In this document: positions 1-8,580 of the stretch, in pieces
Position numbering within the stretch: the first letter of the stretch is position 1
Layout of the letters: each line of letters starts with the position of its first letter
Source of the DNA: Candidatus Gastranaerophilales bacterium
GTDB taxonomy: Bacteria; Cyanobacteriota; Vampirovibrionia; Gastranaerophilales; Gastranaerophilaceae
Length of the DNA: 64,000 nucleotides
NCBI GenBank assembly: GCA_944325575.1
Contig: CALVAR010000001.1
Span: forward strand, 222,231 to 286,230
Direction: 5' to 3'
Program-made: the position numbers and the translations under genes
The notes under the pieces: model-generated
The model's database searches: none
Told to the model about the DNA's origin: nothing
Seen by the model: only the letters and a program-made list of their open reading frames with translations

Positions 1-521
1 TTTGAGCCGCAAACATAAGCGCCTACATCAGTCATTAATATTGTGAAAAACAGTAAGACCAGAAATCCAAGACCCGAGCACATTTTAATTGTAAAAAAGC
101 CCAAAGAATCCTGATTGAGCTGTCTTAGAAGAATAACATAGCATGGAAGCCAGCCGCCGTATACAAAGCCCAAAACTGTAGTCGCTACATTTGCAATATA
201 AGGCTGTCTGCCCTTGCACAAAACAAGAGTAAACGCACCTATTGTACCAAGAGTAAGGACAACAGGCACCAAATCAAAACGCTTTAGTGCAGTCAAAACT
301 ACAAAACAGATATCAGCAGCAAGTATCAGGTGCAAAAAAGGGCGGAAACCTTTTTTCTTTAGTATGTCAACATACTCTTTTGATCCAATAAAAGCAACGA
401 ACATAACAAGAAGCATTAAAGGTATACCGCCTGCAATAACGCAGCCAAGCACAAAAAATCCGATTAAAACACCCGTTATAAGTCTGAGAGTGGAATTATT
501 AATAAGATTCAATACGCCCAC
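1..521 (-). CDS. cdsA: Phosphatidate cytidylyltransferase, N-terminal part
   Basis: Conditional translation of the minus strand from a GTG at 521 gives a hydrophobic protein with several membrane segments that is still open at the window edge. CdsA makes CDP-diacylglycerol from phosphatidate and CTP in the inner membrane. The last residues visible include the D-V-G-A-Y-V-C-G-S stretch, which matches the family motif D-T-G-A-Y-x-x-G. The GTG overlaps the frr stop by one base and a GAGGT sits upstream in the frr end, so translation is probably coupled. The order pyrH-frr-cdsA is very common in bacteria and supports the call. The signature near the C terminus lies outside the window. Confidence 0.85.
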   Translation of the reverse strand, partial: MGVLNLINNSTLRLITGVLIGFFVLGCVIAGGIPLMLLVMFVAFIGSKEYVDILKKKGFRPFLHLILAADICFVVLTALKRFDLVPVVLTLGTIGAFTLVLCKGRQPYIANVATTVLGFVYGGWLPCYVILLRQLNQDSLGFFTIKMCSGLGFLVLLFFTILMTDVGAYVCGS

Positions 522-1081
522 TATACTGTCATTACCTCTTTTTCTTTTTCAGAAGCAGTATCATCAATAATTTTTATGTACTTATCCGTAATTTTTTGAA
601 TTTTATCTTGAAAATCTTTTACTGAATCTTCCGGCAAATTTTCTTCTTTTTCAATTTTTTTGAGATCATCAGCCATATCTCTTCTGATGTTTCTTACTGC
701 TACCTTTGCATCTTCTGCAGTCTTCTTAACATCTTTGCATATTTCTTTTCTTCTGTCTTCTGTCAAAGGAGGGAATGTTAAACGAATAACAACACCATCA
801 GAGTTTGGAGTAATACCAAGCTCAGCCTTAATCATAGCCTTTTCAATTTCTTTTAATATAGACTTGTCGTAAGGAGTAATAACAAGAGTCTGACCGTCTT
901 GAACACTAACCTGAGACATTTGTCTCAAAGGTGTAGGTACCCCGTAATAATCAACAACTACTTTATCCAGTATAAGAGGATTAGCTCTGCCTGTACGAAT
1001 TTGACCGAATTCTTTTTTTAATGCAGCAACAGCCTTTTCCATTTTATCTGTGCCATTTGATAGCATTTCATCAACTGTCAT
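521..1081 (-). CDS. frr: Ribosome recycling factor
   Basis: A 186-residue protein of the usual family length. With EF-G it splits post-termination ribosomes in the cytoplasm. Typical features are the N-terminal helix with K-x-E-F-G-Q-I-R-T-G-R-A-N-P and the C-terminal charged helices with R-N-I-R-R-D. The start is fixed by TAGGAG eight bases upstream of the ATG. It follows pyrH by two bases and overlaps cdsA, so it is in one operon with both. Confidence 0.97.
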   Translation of the reverse strand: MTVDEMLSNGTDKMEKAVAALKKEFGQIRTGRANPLILDKVVVDYYGVPTPLRQMSQVSVQDGQTLVITPYDKSILKEIEKAMIKAELGITPNSDGVVIRLTFPPLTEDRRKEICKDVKKTAEDAKVAVRNIRRDMADDLKKIEKEENLPEDSVKDFQDKIQKITDKYIKIIDDTASEKEKEVMTV

Positions 1082-1083
1082 AT

Positions 1084-1809
1084 TTATTCTCCTACTAAAG
1101 TACCTATGTTTTCACCATGTAAAATTTTAGAAATACTACCCTTTGCAGCAAAATCAAAAACTATAATGGGAATATTATTTTGCTTACACAATGCACAAGA
1201 TGCAGTATCCATAACTTTTAATCCCTTAACGATTATATCATCATAAGAAATTTTGTCATATTTTTTTGCATTTGGATTAGTTCTTGGATCATCAGAATAA
1301 ACGCCGTCTACACCGTTTTTTGCCATGAGCATAACTTCTGCATCTATTTCAGAAGCTCTCAAAGCTGCAGCCGTATCCGTAGTAAAGAATGGATTGCCTG
1401 TGCCTGCAGCAAAAATTACCACTCTGTTTTTTTCCAAATGTCTTATTGCCTTAAATCTAATATAGGGTTCAGCAATTTTATCCATATCTATTGCTGTTTG
1501 CACACGGCATGACACATCTAGTTTTCTCAAAGCACTCTGAAGAGCAATTGCGTTCATAACAGTAGCAAGCATACCGACATAGTCGCCTGAAGCCTGATCC
1601 ATGCCGAGCTTTGCAGAGTTTTTCATCCCCCTGAAAATATTACCGCCGCCAACTACAACAGCAATTTCCGCACCCATATCGTGTGCTTCTTTAATTTCCT
1701 TTGCAATCATTTCTACCGGTTTTTGATCAATACCAAACTCTTGATCCCCCAGTAAAGCTTCTCCGCTTACTTTTAATAAAACCCTCTTAAATTTTAGGTT
1801 ATTGCTCAT
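1084..1809 (-). CDS. pyrH: UMP kinase
   Basis: A 241-residue amino-acid-kinase-fold enzyme that phosphorylates UMP to UDP, the entry to pyrimidine nucleotides. Visible motifs are L-L-K-V-S-G-E-A-L near residue 11, the [11 protein letters not shown] loop, and the C-terminal T-D-T-A-A-A-L-R-A nucleotide-binding stretch. It sits directly ahead of frr in the usual order. The Shine-Dalgarno (GGGA) is weak. Regulation by GTP and UTP is known for the family but cannot be read here. Confidence 0.97.
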   Translation of the reverse strand: MSNNLKFKRVLLKVSGEALLGDQEFGIDQKPVEMIAKEIKEAHDMGAEIAVVVGGGNIFRGMKNSAKLGMDQASGDYVGMLATVMNAIALQSALRKLDVSCRVQTAIDMDKIAEPYIRFKAIRHLEKNRVVIFAAGTGNPFFTTDTAAALRASEIDAEVMLMAKNGVDGVYSDDPRTNPNAKKYDKISYDDIIVKGLKVMDTASCALCKQNNIPIIVFDFAAKGSISKILHGENIGTLVGE

Positions 1810-1888
1810 TAGTAAATCCCAATTAATTTGTATACATTCAATTATACAGAAAAATAATAAAGGTGTAAATTAAAATTTGTTATTATTG

Positions 1889-2695
1889 TTAGTTTTGAGG
1901 TTCATTCTGTATATTAGTCGAATTATCCTCTTCACTGTTCTGTATATTATTTGCACTACCCGAGTTTGAAGCAGATATTGTCAACAGAGGAACATCTTTA
2001 TATTGATAACCTATGTTTACCAATATATTTTGACTTACAGTTCTGCTAACAGGAGGCTTTGTATTATAAGTTATTTTAACATCATATTTATTCACTTCAA
2101 CTGATATATCAGGCAATGTTTTGTCAGATTTATCAGCAGACTTATCAAACAGGTAATGTATTCTCTCCAGATTTTGACCGCTTTGTTTATATATGTAATA
2201 TTTTCTATTCAAGTATTTTGAGTATTCAGAAGCATACTGTGTATCATCAACAGCAACAACAGCATAGCTGTTACCCTCAAAATCGAATCTCTTACATAGA
2301 ATATACCCAACAGCCTCTGACTTATCCGAAGCAAAATATAATTTTTCTTCTGATGAATTTTGCATATCTTCTTCATTATTATCACTAACAGAATCTATTT
2401 TGTCTTGAGAATTGTCAGTCTGTTGTACAGTGTTTTCTTGTTGAGGCTGCTGCACCACAGGGACAAAAGAACTATTGTAGTCTTCTTTTTGTTCTGTATT
2501 TTCTTGATGCTGTTTTTTATTTTGTTCTTCAGCAATTTTTTGATACTTTTCTGTTTTTTCCATCAAGTCCTGCTGGAATTTTTCCTGAGGTTTTCGCTCG
2601 GCGACTTGAGAAGATCTGTTTTGTATTGCAGTAAACATTAAAATAAAAAACAGTATAAAAGATACATAAATAAGGTATTTAACTTTATTATACAT
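1889..2695 (-). CDS. Membrane-anchored protein of unknown function
   Basis: I do not recognise this 268-residue protein. Residues 7-24 form one hydrophobic segment after a K-rich start, so it is probably an inner-membrane anchor or uncleaved signal. Residues 30-120 are low complexity and rich in Q, N, E and S, like a flexible spacer. Residues 120-240 look folded, and the last 25 residues are again N/S-rich. TTGGAG precedes the ATG. It lies between pnp and pyrH but is cut off from pnp by a terminator, so it probably has its own promoter or leads the pyrH-frr-cdsA unit. Confidence 0.75.
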   Translation of the reverse strand: MYNKVKYLIYVSFILFFILMFTAIQNRSSQVAERKPQEKFQQDLMEKTEKYQKIAEEQNKKQHQENTEQKEDYNSSFVPVVQQPQQENTVQQTDNSQDKIDSVSDNNEEDMQNSSEEKLYFASDKSEAVGYILCKRFDFEGNSYAVVAVDDTQYASEYSKYLNRKYYIYKQSGQNLERIHYLFDKSADKSDKTLPDISVEVNKYDVKITYNTKPPVSRTVSQNILVNIGYQYKDVPLLTISASNSGSANNIQNSEEDNSTNIQNEPQN

Positions 2696-2715
2696 ATATA
2701 AACTCCAAGAATATA

Positions 2716-2746
2716 AAATAAAAAGGAGCCCGCAGCTGCAGACTCC
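2716..2746 (-). terminator. Rho-independent terminator after pnp
   Basis: On the minus strand a GGAG...GCAGCTGC...CTCC hairpin is followed by TTTTTATTTTAT. It lies 11 bases past the pnp stop codon. Confidence 0.85.
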
Positions 2747-2756
2747 TTTTTATAAA

Positions 2757-4886
2757 TTATACTGATGCTTTTTCTTCTTCTGTAACACCCTTAACCGTGA
2801 GGTTGACTCTGCCCTTGTCATCAATTTTGATAACTTTGACAATTACTTCATCACCAACATTCAGATGTGGTTCTATTGATTCTATTCTTTCGTTGCAAAC
2901 TTGAGAAATATGAACCATACCGTCTTTGCCCGGAGCGAGTTCGACAAAAGCACCTATAGGAATGATTCTTACAACTTTACCTTTTCTAACCATACCGACT
3001 TCCGGTTTAAAAGTAATTGCATCAATCATTCTGATAGCTATATCAGTACCTTCTTTATCGTTGCTTGTAATTGTAACAGTACCATCATCTTGAATATCGA
3101 TTTCAGCACCTGAGCATTCAATAATATGTCTGATATTCTTACCGCCGGGTCCGATTACAGCTCCGATATCTTCATTTGCAATTTTCATAGTATGAATTCT
3201 TGGTGCATAAGGAGACATTTCCTTAGCCGGTTCTGTTATAACTTCTCTCATCTTGCCCAGAATATGCAATCTGCCTTCTTTAGCCTGCAAGAGAGCTCTT
3301 CTCAAGGTTTCATTAGAAATACCTTTAGCTTTCATATCCATTTGAAGAGCAGTAATACCATCATCGTTACCTGTAACTTTAAAGTCCATATCACCGAGGA
3401 AGTCTTCAATTCCCTGAATATCAGTTAAAACGATATCTTCATCAGGCTCTTTTATAAGCCCCATTGCAACACCGCCAATCATACATTTAACAGGAACACC
3501 GGCATTCATCAAAGCCATTGATGTTGCACAAGTTGAACCCATAGAAGTTGAACCGTTAGATTCAAGAACATCAGATGTAACTCTGATTGTGTAGCCAAAC
3601 TCTTCTTGAGACGGCAAAGCTGGAACATTTGCTCTTTCTGCAAGGTGACCGTGACCGACTTCACGTCTGCCAGGGCCTCTTAAAGGTTTAACCTCGCCTA
3701 CTGAAAATCCCGGGAAGATATATTTGTGCATAAATGTTTTCTTTGTTTCAGGGTCAACGCCATCAAGCTCCTGTGCCATGCCCGGACCGGCAAGGGTTGC
3801 TACAGACATAATCTGAGTCTGACCTCTTGTAAATACAGCAGAGCCGTGAGCTCTTGGAACAACGCCTACTTCACACCAGATAGGACGTACTTCATTAAAT
3901 TTACGACCGTCTGCTCTGACTCTTTCTTCTTTAATCATCTTTCTCATGATTTTCTTTTCAAGAGCCTTGAATTCTTCCGCAACAAAATCAATACCTGTTT
4001 CTGCCATCATGATTTTAGCTTCATGGTCATCACCATATGAATCAAATTCAGCTTTAACCATTTGTTTGGCTTCTTCCAATTTAGCTTTTCTGCCTTCTCT
4101 GTCAAAATCATGATAAGCTTCCGTAACTTTGTCATAGGCAATATCATTAATAATTTTTGCAATAGCAGTTGTGTCATAAGGATTAACAAACTCAGGTTTA
4201 ACAATTCCGCAATCATTCATAAACTGAACCTGAAGTTCGCACTGTCTTGCTATTTCTTTTTGAGCGAATTCAACCGCATTCATAATATCATCTTCTGTAA
4301 CAAATTTAGCACCGGCTTCAACCATGATTACAGAATCATGAGTACCTGCTACAACGATATCTATGTCGGATTTTGCAGCGTCTGCATAAGACGGATTTGC
4401 AATAAATTGACCGTCAATTCTGCCTACTCTTACAGCACCTATAGGACCTTCAAACGGCGCTTCTGTCAGCATCAAAGCAGTAGATGCACCCAGCATAGCC
4501 AGAGTATCAGGCTGATTTTCATGATCCAAGCTTATAAGCTGTGCTACTATTTGCACATCATTTCTATATCCTTTAGGGAACAAAGGTCTTATTGGTCTGT
4601 CTATTAATCTTGAAATTAAAATAGCTTTATCAGAAGCTTTACCTTCGCTTCTGTTATAACCGCCGGGGATTCTTCCGACAGCAGACATTCTTTCTTCATA
4701 ATCTATTAACAGAGGGAAAAAGTCTATCCCAACTCTCGGTTCAGGACTTACAACAGCATGAACCAACAACATTGTATCGCCGCAGCGTACAACTACCGAA
4801 CCACTCGCTGATTTGGCATACTTTCCTGTTTCAATAGAAACAACTTTGTTTCCTACAGGAATTTCAATTCTTTTAACATCTACCAT
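2757..4886 (-). CDS. pnp: Polyribonucleotide nucleotidyltransferase (PNPase)
   Basis: A 709-residue phosphorolytic 3'-5' exoribonuclease, part of mRNA decay. It shows two RNase PH domains (about 1-215 and 310-530), a KH domain with G-A-V-I-G-P-G-G-K-N-I near 560, and a C-terminal S1 domain starting G-K-V-V-R-I-I-P-I-G-A-F-V. Family motifs such as R-P-I-R-P-L-F-P and G-S-T-S-M-G-S-T are intact. AAAGG precedes the ATG. It is monocistronic: a bidirectional hairpin lies upstream and a terminator downstream. Confidence 0.98.
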   Translation of the reverse strand: MVDVKRIEIPVGNKVVSIETGKYAKSASGSVVVRCGDTMLLVHAVVSPEPRVGIDFFPLLIDYEERMSAVGRIPGGYNRSEGKASDKAILISRLIDRPIRPLFPKGYRNDVQIVAQLISLDHENQPDTLAMLGASTALMLTEAPFEGPIGAVRVGRIDGQFIANPSYADAAKSDIDIVVAGTHDSVIMVEAGAKFVTEDDIMNAVEFAQKEIARQCELQVQFMNDCGIVKPEFVNPYDTTAIAKIINDIAYDKVTEAYHDFDREGRKAKLEEAKQMVKAEFDSYGDDHEAKIMMAETGIDFVAEEFKALEKKIMRKMIKEERVRADGRKFNEVRPIWCEVGVVPRAHGSAVFTRGQTQIMSVATLAGPGMAQELDGVDPETKKTFMHKYIFPGFSVGEVKPLRGPGRREVGHGHLAERANVPALPSQEEFGYTIRVTSDVLESNGSTSMGSTCATSMALMNAGVPVKCMIGGVAMGLIKEPDEDIVLTDIQGIEDFLGDMDFKVTGNDDGITALQMDMKAKGISNETLRRALLQAKEGRLHILGKMREVITEPAKEMSPYAPRIHTMKIANEDIGAVIGPGGKNIRHIIECSGAEIDIQDDGTVTITSNDKEGTDIAIRMIDAITFKPEVGMVRKGKVVRIIPIGAFVELAPGKDGMVHISQVCNERIESIEPHLNVGDEVIVKVIKIDDKGRVNLTVKGVTEEEKASV

Positions 4887-4990
4887 GTTTTTTTCCTTTT
4901 TCTTTTCTACTTAGCACTTTTACTGTGTTCTTTTAAAGTATATATTAAACATGCGCTTTGTACAAAATAGTTTATGTAAATTTATATACA

Positions 4991-5019
4991 AAAAAGACCC
5001 TGAATTTCAGGGTCTTTTT
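4991..5019 (-). terminator. Rho-independent terminator after rpmA
   Basis: GACCCTGAA-ATT-type perfect hairpin at 4996-5014 with an A run before and a T run after it, so it can act on either strand. It ends the rplU-rpmA operon. Confidence 0.85.
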
Positions 5020-5036
5020 GAAAATTTTAGAATTTA

Positions 5037-5291
5037 TTAAACAGCATAAACGCTTACTTGTTTTCTGTCACGTCTGTGAGGTTCAAAAACAACCTTACCG
5101 TCGATAAGAGCAAATAATGTGTCATCTTTGCCGATACCTACATTGTTACCTGGGTGGAATTTTGTACCTCTTTGACGAACAATGATGTTTCCTGCGAGAA
5201 CTTGTTCACCGCCGAATTTTTTAACACCAAGTCGCTTACTTTCGCTGTCGCGTCCGTTTTTTGATGAGCCTACGCCCTTCTTATGTGCCAT
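5037..5291 (-). CDS. rpmA: 50S ribosomal protein L27
   Basis: An 84-residue protein starting [16 protein letters not shown], the conserved N-terminal tail that reaches the peptidyl-transferase centre. No Firmicutes-type cleaved N-terminal extension is present. AAGGAG precedes the ATG. It follows rplU in the near-universal L21-L27 pair and shares its terminator. Confidence 0.98.
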   Translation of the reverse strand: MAHKKGVGSSKNGRDSESKRLGVKKFGGEQVLAGNIIVRQRGTKFHPGNNVGIGKDDTLFALIDGKVVFEPHRRDRKQVSVYAV

Positions 5292-5327
5292 TTTTATATC
5301 TCCTTGTAATTATATGTTAACTTATCT

Positions 5328-5693
5328 TTAGTTTTCTTCAGCAGGTGCTTCTGTTTCTGCAGCAGCTTTTGCTTTCGGAGCAGTAGTTCTGATTTTTGTA
5401 ACCATAACTCTTGTAAAGAACTGTCTGTGGCCTTGTTTTCTTCTGTAGCCTTTTTTGGCTCTTTGTTTGAAAACTATAACTTTTTTAGCTTTATCGTGTT
5501 TAACGATTTTGCCTTCTACTGATGCTTTGTCTACATAAGGTGCACCAACTTTAGATTTTGCACCGTTTACAAGCATAACAACTTTGTCAAATACAACTTT
5601 GTCGTTTTCTTCGCCGTCGATAAGTTCGATATCAACGTAGCGGCCTTCTTCTAATTTGTACTGTTTTCCGCCTGTTTCAACTATTGCGTACAT
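5328..5693 (-). CDS. rplU: 50S ribosomal protein L21
   Basis: A 121-residue protein starting [12 protein letters not shown], the family hallmark, with the C-terminal [15 protein letters not shown]-binding stretch. It binds 23S rRNA domain I. The last 15 residues are an A/E-rich tail ([12 protein letters not shown]), longer than in many homologues. AAAGGA precedes the ATG. It is transcribed with rpmA from a promoter about 130 bases upstream. Confidence 0.98.
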   Translation of the reverse strand: MYAIVETGGKQYKLEEGRYVDIELIDGEENDKVVFDKVVMLVNGAKSKVGAPYVDKASVEGKIVKHDKAKKVIVFKQRAKKGYRRKQGHRQFFTRVMVTKIRTTAPKAKAAAETEAPAEEN

Positions 5694-5854
5694 TTGTCTT
5701 TCCTTTCATTTGAGGAGCTGTAGCAGAGGGGATTGACTTATTTATATTTGAGCAGCTGTGCCACTCAAAACCTATGTGCCACCCCGGCATTTTAAGACAG
5801 CTTACCTATCTAACATAGTAAAAATAGTTTAACAAGCACATAATTCAGTGTCAA
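5694..5854 (-). promoter_or_regulatory. rplU promoter and structured leader
   Basis: On the minus strand TTGACA (5854-5849) and TAAACT (5831-5826) are 17 bases apart. The roughly 125-base leader that follows is richer in GC than its surroundings and contains TTTGAG...CTCAAA and other possible stems. Leaders of L21 operons are regulated by ribosomal protein binding in several bacteria; here that is inference. Confidence 0.55.
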
Positions 5855-5886
5855 CACGGCATATGAGATTATGTTATAAATGTTAA

Positions 5887-5920
5887 AAAATAAAAACCCG
5901 GCCGGAAGCATCCGTCGGGT
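5887..5920 (-). terminator. Terminator of structured RNA copy 1
   Basis: Minus-strand hairpin ACCCG-A-CGGA...TCCG-GC-CGGGT (5920-5896) followed by TTTTTATTTTTT. Its 5' arm overlaps a sequence (5914-5924) that is also perfectly complementary to 6161-6171, so the two pairings exclude each other. Confidence 0.8.
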
Positions 5921-6125
5921 AATAGCTGGATCGTGTCTGGGTAATTAAAATTTCATATTGTCAACTGACTCCGACTACTTGATGAACCTGTGCAATAAAC
6001 AAGTCAGTTTTTAAAAACAAGTCCGGCACAGGCAACAAGTGCATGGGGTCACTTCCGCAAAATGCTAGACTTGGCGTCACTCGCACTCCGTGGACCACTT
6101 CTACAAGCGAGGCCGCCTCAGACAT
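5887..6125 (-). ncRNA. Structured RNA of unknown family, copy 1
   Basis: A non-coding stretch that is conserved in a second copy at 54888-55232 in opposite orientation. Shared blocks are the 5' end (TGTCTGAGGCGG, then CTCGCTTGTA), a small hairpin AGTG-ACCCCATG-CACT at 6038-6053, a stem CCTGTGC/GCACAGG (6032-6026 with 5993-5987), and a 3' block GTCGGAGTCAGTTGACAATA. A TAATAT -10-like box lies at 6140-6135, and a terminator hairpin followed by a T run closes it at 5887-5920. It lies between a TPR gene and rplU. It lacks the conserved cores of RNase P RNA, tmRNA and SRP RNA. Function unknown. Confidence 0.7.
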
Positions 6126-6212
6126 GTTATTTTTATATTACGCGCAGAATTTTCTCCGTATATTACCCGACTGTCTAGTATTTTATTAAATTAGTCATTA
6201 TATTTTGCAGCA

Positions 6213-6986
6213 CTACTGAGTCATAAGCTTGTTATACATTTCAAGCGCTTCTTGTGCTTTTTTATCTTTTTTCATCATTTTATATGTATAGGCGAGATTG
6301 TAATAGAAAGATGGTTCATCGGGGTTTGCTTTTATAGCAAGTCCAAATTCATACTTAGCATTAAACCAGCTCTTTTTCTTTAAATAGCAGCAGCCTTTGT
6401 TATAGTATGCATATGCAAAATCTTTTTTTATTCTCAGAACTTTTCTGTATTCATTCAATGCCATATTATATTTTTTGTCATAATAATATAGATTCCCAAG
6501 ATTGTAATGCGCCTTGTAATTTTTATCATCAGCTTGAATAGCTTTTTTTAAATAAAAAACGGCATCAACAATTTTATCCTTGTCCTGAGAAATATTTGCA
6601 AGTATCAGCCAGTCATCAGAAACTTTTTCACTATCAGGAATAGAATTAAACAGTTTAACGGCTTCATCCGATTTATTAGCATTATACAAAAGTTTTGCCT
6701 GATCTCTTATTTCCTGATAAGAATCAATTTTATCCTGAGTAACTGTTTTAGCCGCATTTGCAGGTCCTTTTAAACTTTTGTCCGTATCCTGTAATTGTTC
6801 AGTTTTTGTTTCATTAGTGTGCTTCTGAAAAATGTTTTTCGGATGTGTTTGCTTTAACAAAGCTGAACTTTTCTGCCCGTCATTTGTTTTAGGATTTTCA
6901 GGAACAGGCACGGCAAAAGCATTATTACTTAAGCTAAAAAGCAAAAAAGAAATTATAAGGATATTTCTTAGACTATCTTTTTTCAT
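6213..6986 (-). CDS. Exported TPR-repeat protein
   Basis: A 257-residue protein beginning M-K-K-D-S-L-R-N followed by a hydrophobic segment ending N-A-F-A, a good signal peptide. The upstream in-frame TTG codons are less likely starts. Residues 25-90 are polar linker. From about residue 95 to the end there are four or more tetratricopeptide repeats (for example Y-K-A-H-Y-N-L-G-N-L-Y-Y and F-A-Y-A-Y-Y-N-K-G-C-C-Y). TPRs make protein-protein contacts, so it is probably a periplasmic scaffold. Partner unknown. The gene is alone on its strand between a peptidase-like gene and RNA copy 1. Confidence 0.8.
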   Translation of the reverse strand: MKKDSLRNILIISFLLFSLSNNAFAVPVPENPKTNDGQKSSALLKQTHPKNIFQKHTNETKTEQLQDTDKSLKGPANAAKTVTQDKIDSYQEIRDQAKLLYNANKSDEAVKLFNSIPDSEKVSDDWLILANISQDKDKIVDAVFYLKKAIQADDKNYKAHYNLGNLYYYDKKYNMALNEYRKVLRIKKDFAYAYYNKGCCYLKKKSWFNAKYEFGLAIKANPDEPSFYYNLAYTYKMMKKDKKAQEALEMYNKLMTQ

Positions 6987-7022
6987 AGCAAAATTATAAT
7001 TCAACAAACATTAATTAACAAA

Positions 7023-7688
7023 TCAACAAATTTTGTCGGGAAGTTTAATTTTATCTGCACAGAAGAATATCTGAAATTCTTTTTCCGGATTACACGAAAA
7101 GAAATGGCGGTAATAGCTTAAGGCATCATAAGCGGGCATTACAATGTTACACCAAGCATCTGCGATTATCGCTTTACTTCCCCAGGTGGAAGGATCATAG
7201 AGTTTTGCATTCTTGTTAAGATTATAGACAAGAAAGCTATGGTCTTTTCCATAAACCTTATTGGCAGATTTTTTATAAAAAGTTTGCATACAGACCATAT
7301 GGGCATTTATATTCTTCTTTAAAAATTTATCCTGAAGTAGATAATTCAATTCACCGCAGTTTGCATATCCTTTATTTAGCAAAATATATTTTAATACTGA
7401 TATAAATTGTGAATAAGATTCAAATTTCTTATGTTCTCTTAAATTTTGCCGTATCGATCTGATATTATCTGTATATTTAGCAGAGAGTTCAAACAATTTA
7501 TCAGTTAACTCCTTATATCTAGGAGAATTATAATGTGCCAGTATTTTTGTATTAACAAATGAATTGGATCTGGCATAAGGAAAATTAGATTTGTAATCAC
7601 GCAAGATACCTTCAGCAAGAATTTTTTCTTGTTTTAAAGCACGGAAAGATACCTTATTATTAAAATTATTTCTTGCTGTTATTTGCAT
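7023..7688 (-). CDS. Putative papain-fold cysteine peptidase with N-terminal SFRAL motif
   Basis: A 221-residue protein, read from the ATG at 7688 because the sequence M-Q-I-T-A-R-N-N-F-N-N-K resembles the start of other proteins in the window. I recognise no named family. A plausible Cys-His-Asp triad is visible in the usual order: C111 in Y-A-N-C-G-E-L, H150 in K-D-H-S-F-L-V-Y, D165 in L-Y-D-P-S-T-W-G. This pattern fits transglutaminase/papain-like folds such as those in secreted bacterial effectors. There is no signal peptide. V-S-F-R-A-L at residues 13-18 resembles I-S-F-G-A-L in the radical SAM gene at 30094-31506. No Shine-Dalgarno is visible. Confidence 0.6.
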   Translation of the reverse strand: MQITARNNFNNKVSFRALKQEKILAEGILRDYKSNFPYARSNSFVNTKILAHYNSPRYKELTDKLFELSAKYTDNIRSIRQNLREHKKFESYSQFISVLKYILLNKGYANCGELNYLLQDKFLKKNINAHMVCMQTFYKKSANKVYGKDHSFLVYNLNKNAKLYDPSTWGSKAIIADAWCNIVMPAYDALSYYRHFFSCNPEKEFQIFFCADKIKLPDKIC

Positions 7689-7832
7689 AATACATTCAAA
7701 AAATGTGAATAAAAAATATTGCAATATACTTGAATTATGTAAACAAATATTACAAAAAATCTTGATTTTAAATTTTTCATAATTAAATTGTTTTTATAAA
7801 TATATAAGGTTTTAGTAAAAAGAAGAGATATT

Positions 7833-8003
7833 ATGACAAATGACAGCAACAACGGTATATTTGGCTTTTTAGACACCAATTTTACGTTTTTCAGCTTAAA
7901 GCTACAGGCCGATAAAATAAAGAATGGCTATCAGCTAAAAGACAGCTTGCATTCATTATTAAATTTCGTAGATACAGCGCATTTACGTGCCACTAATCCA
8001 TAA
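7833..8003 (+). CDS. Possible small protein, 56 residues
   Basis: An ATG at 7833 preceded by AAGAAGAG opens a frame starting M-T-N-D-S-N-N-G-I-F-G-F-L-D and ending A-T-N-P. It fills the gap between divergently placed genes and overlaps the 3' end of hisH by 21 bases. No family recognised and no membrane segment. It could be chance; codon use looks like that of its neighbours. Confidence 0.4.
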   Translation: MTNDSNNGIFGFLDTNFTFFSLKLQADKIKNGYQLKDSLHSLLNFVDTAHLRATNP

Positions 8004-8579
8004 TTTAAAGAAATCTATACCGGCTTTCGCACTCTTTTCAGGATGAAACTGCACTGCGGTGAGGTTGTCTTTTTGGATTGAAGAACAGAAATCTATGCCG
8101 TAATTTGTAACAGAAGAGATTATTTCTTTGTTTTGGGGCACAACATAATATGAATTTACAAAATAATAAAAATTATCAGCCAAAAAGCTGTTATTTTCTG
8201 TCACGGAGATTTTATTCCAACCGATTTGAGGTACTTTAAGAGACTCAAACTTTTTAACTTCTCCTTTTAATATAGAAAGTCCCTCAAAATTCGGAGCTTC
8301 TTCGCTTTTTTCAAAAAGTATTTGTAAGCCCAAGCATATTCCCAAAAAAGGAATTCCGTTTTTTATAGCTGATTTTATAGGCTCAATAAGATTTTTTCTG
8401 TCAAGATTTTCTACAGCCTGCCGGAAATGTCCCTGCCCCGGGAAAATAATCCGCCTTGCACCTAATATATCTTTAGGTGAAGAAGTTATAATAAAATCTT
8501 GCTCTAAAAACTTAAGCATGTTGGCAATACTTTTTATATTGCCTGCATCATAATCCACAATGACTGTTTTATCCGCCAT
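7983..8579 (-). CDS. hisH: Imidazole glycerol phosphate synthase, glutaminase subunit
   Basis: A class I glutamine amidotransferase that supplies ammonia to HisF in histidine synthesis. Visible are V-D-Y-D-A-G-N at the start, the nucleophile in G-I-C-L-G-L-Q, and the His/Glu pair in Q-F-H-P-E-K-S. I start it at the ATG at 8579, one base after the aminotransferase stop; a longer frame adds six residues (M-G-S-I-S-D). hisF is not next to it. It is the last gene of the long operon that begins near 14229. Confidence 0.95.
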   Translation of the reverse strand: MADKTVIVDYDAGNIKSIANMLKFLEQDFIITSSPKDILGARRIIFPGQGHFRQAVENLDRKNLIEPIKSAIKNGIPFLGICLGLQILFEKSEEAPNFEGLSILKGEVKKFESLKVPQIGWNKISVTENNSFLADNFYYFVNSYYVVPQNKEIISSVTNYGIDFCSSIQKDNLTAVQFHPEKSAKAGIDFFKLWISGT

Positions 8580-8580
8580 A

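Noticed and set aside
4062..4607. 181-codon plus-strand ORF
   Set aside because: Antisense to the well-supported pnp coding region; composition is that of a reverse-frame shadow.
5949..6125. 6S RNA
   Set aside because: Length of the shared part is suitable, but no long imperfect helix with a central bubble could be drawn; copy 2 is twice the length.
7679..7879. 66-codon minus-strand hydrophobic ORF
   Set aside because: Overlaps the start of the peptidase-like gene and the small plus-strand frame; no ribosome site.
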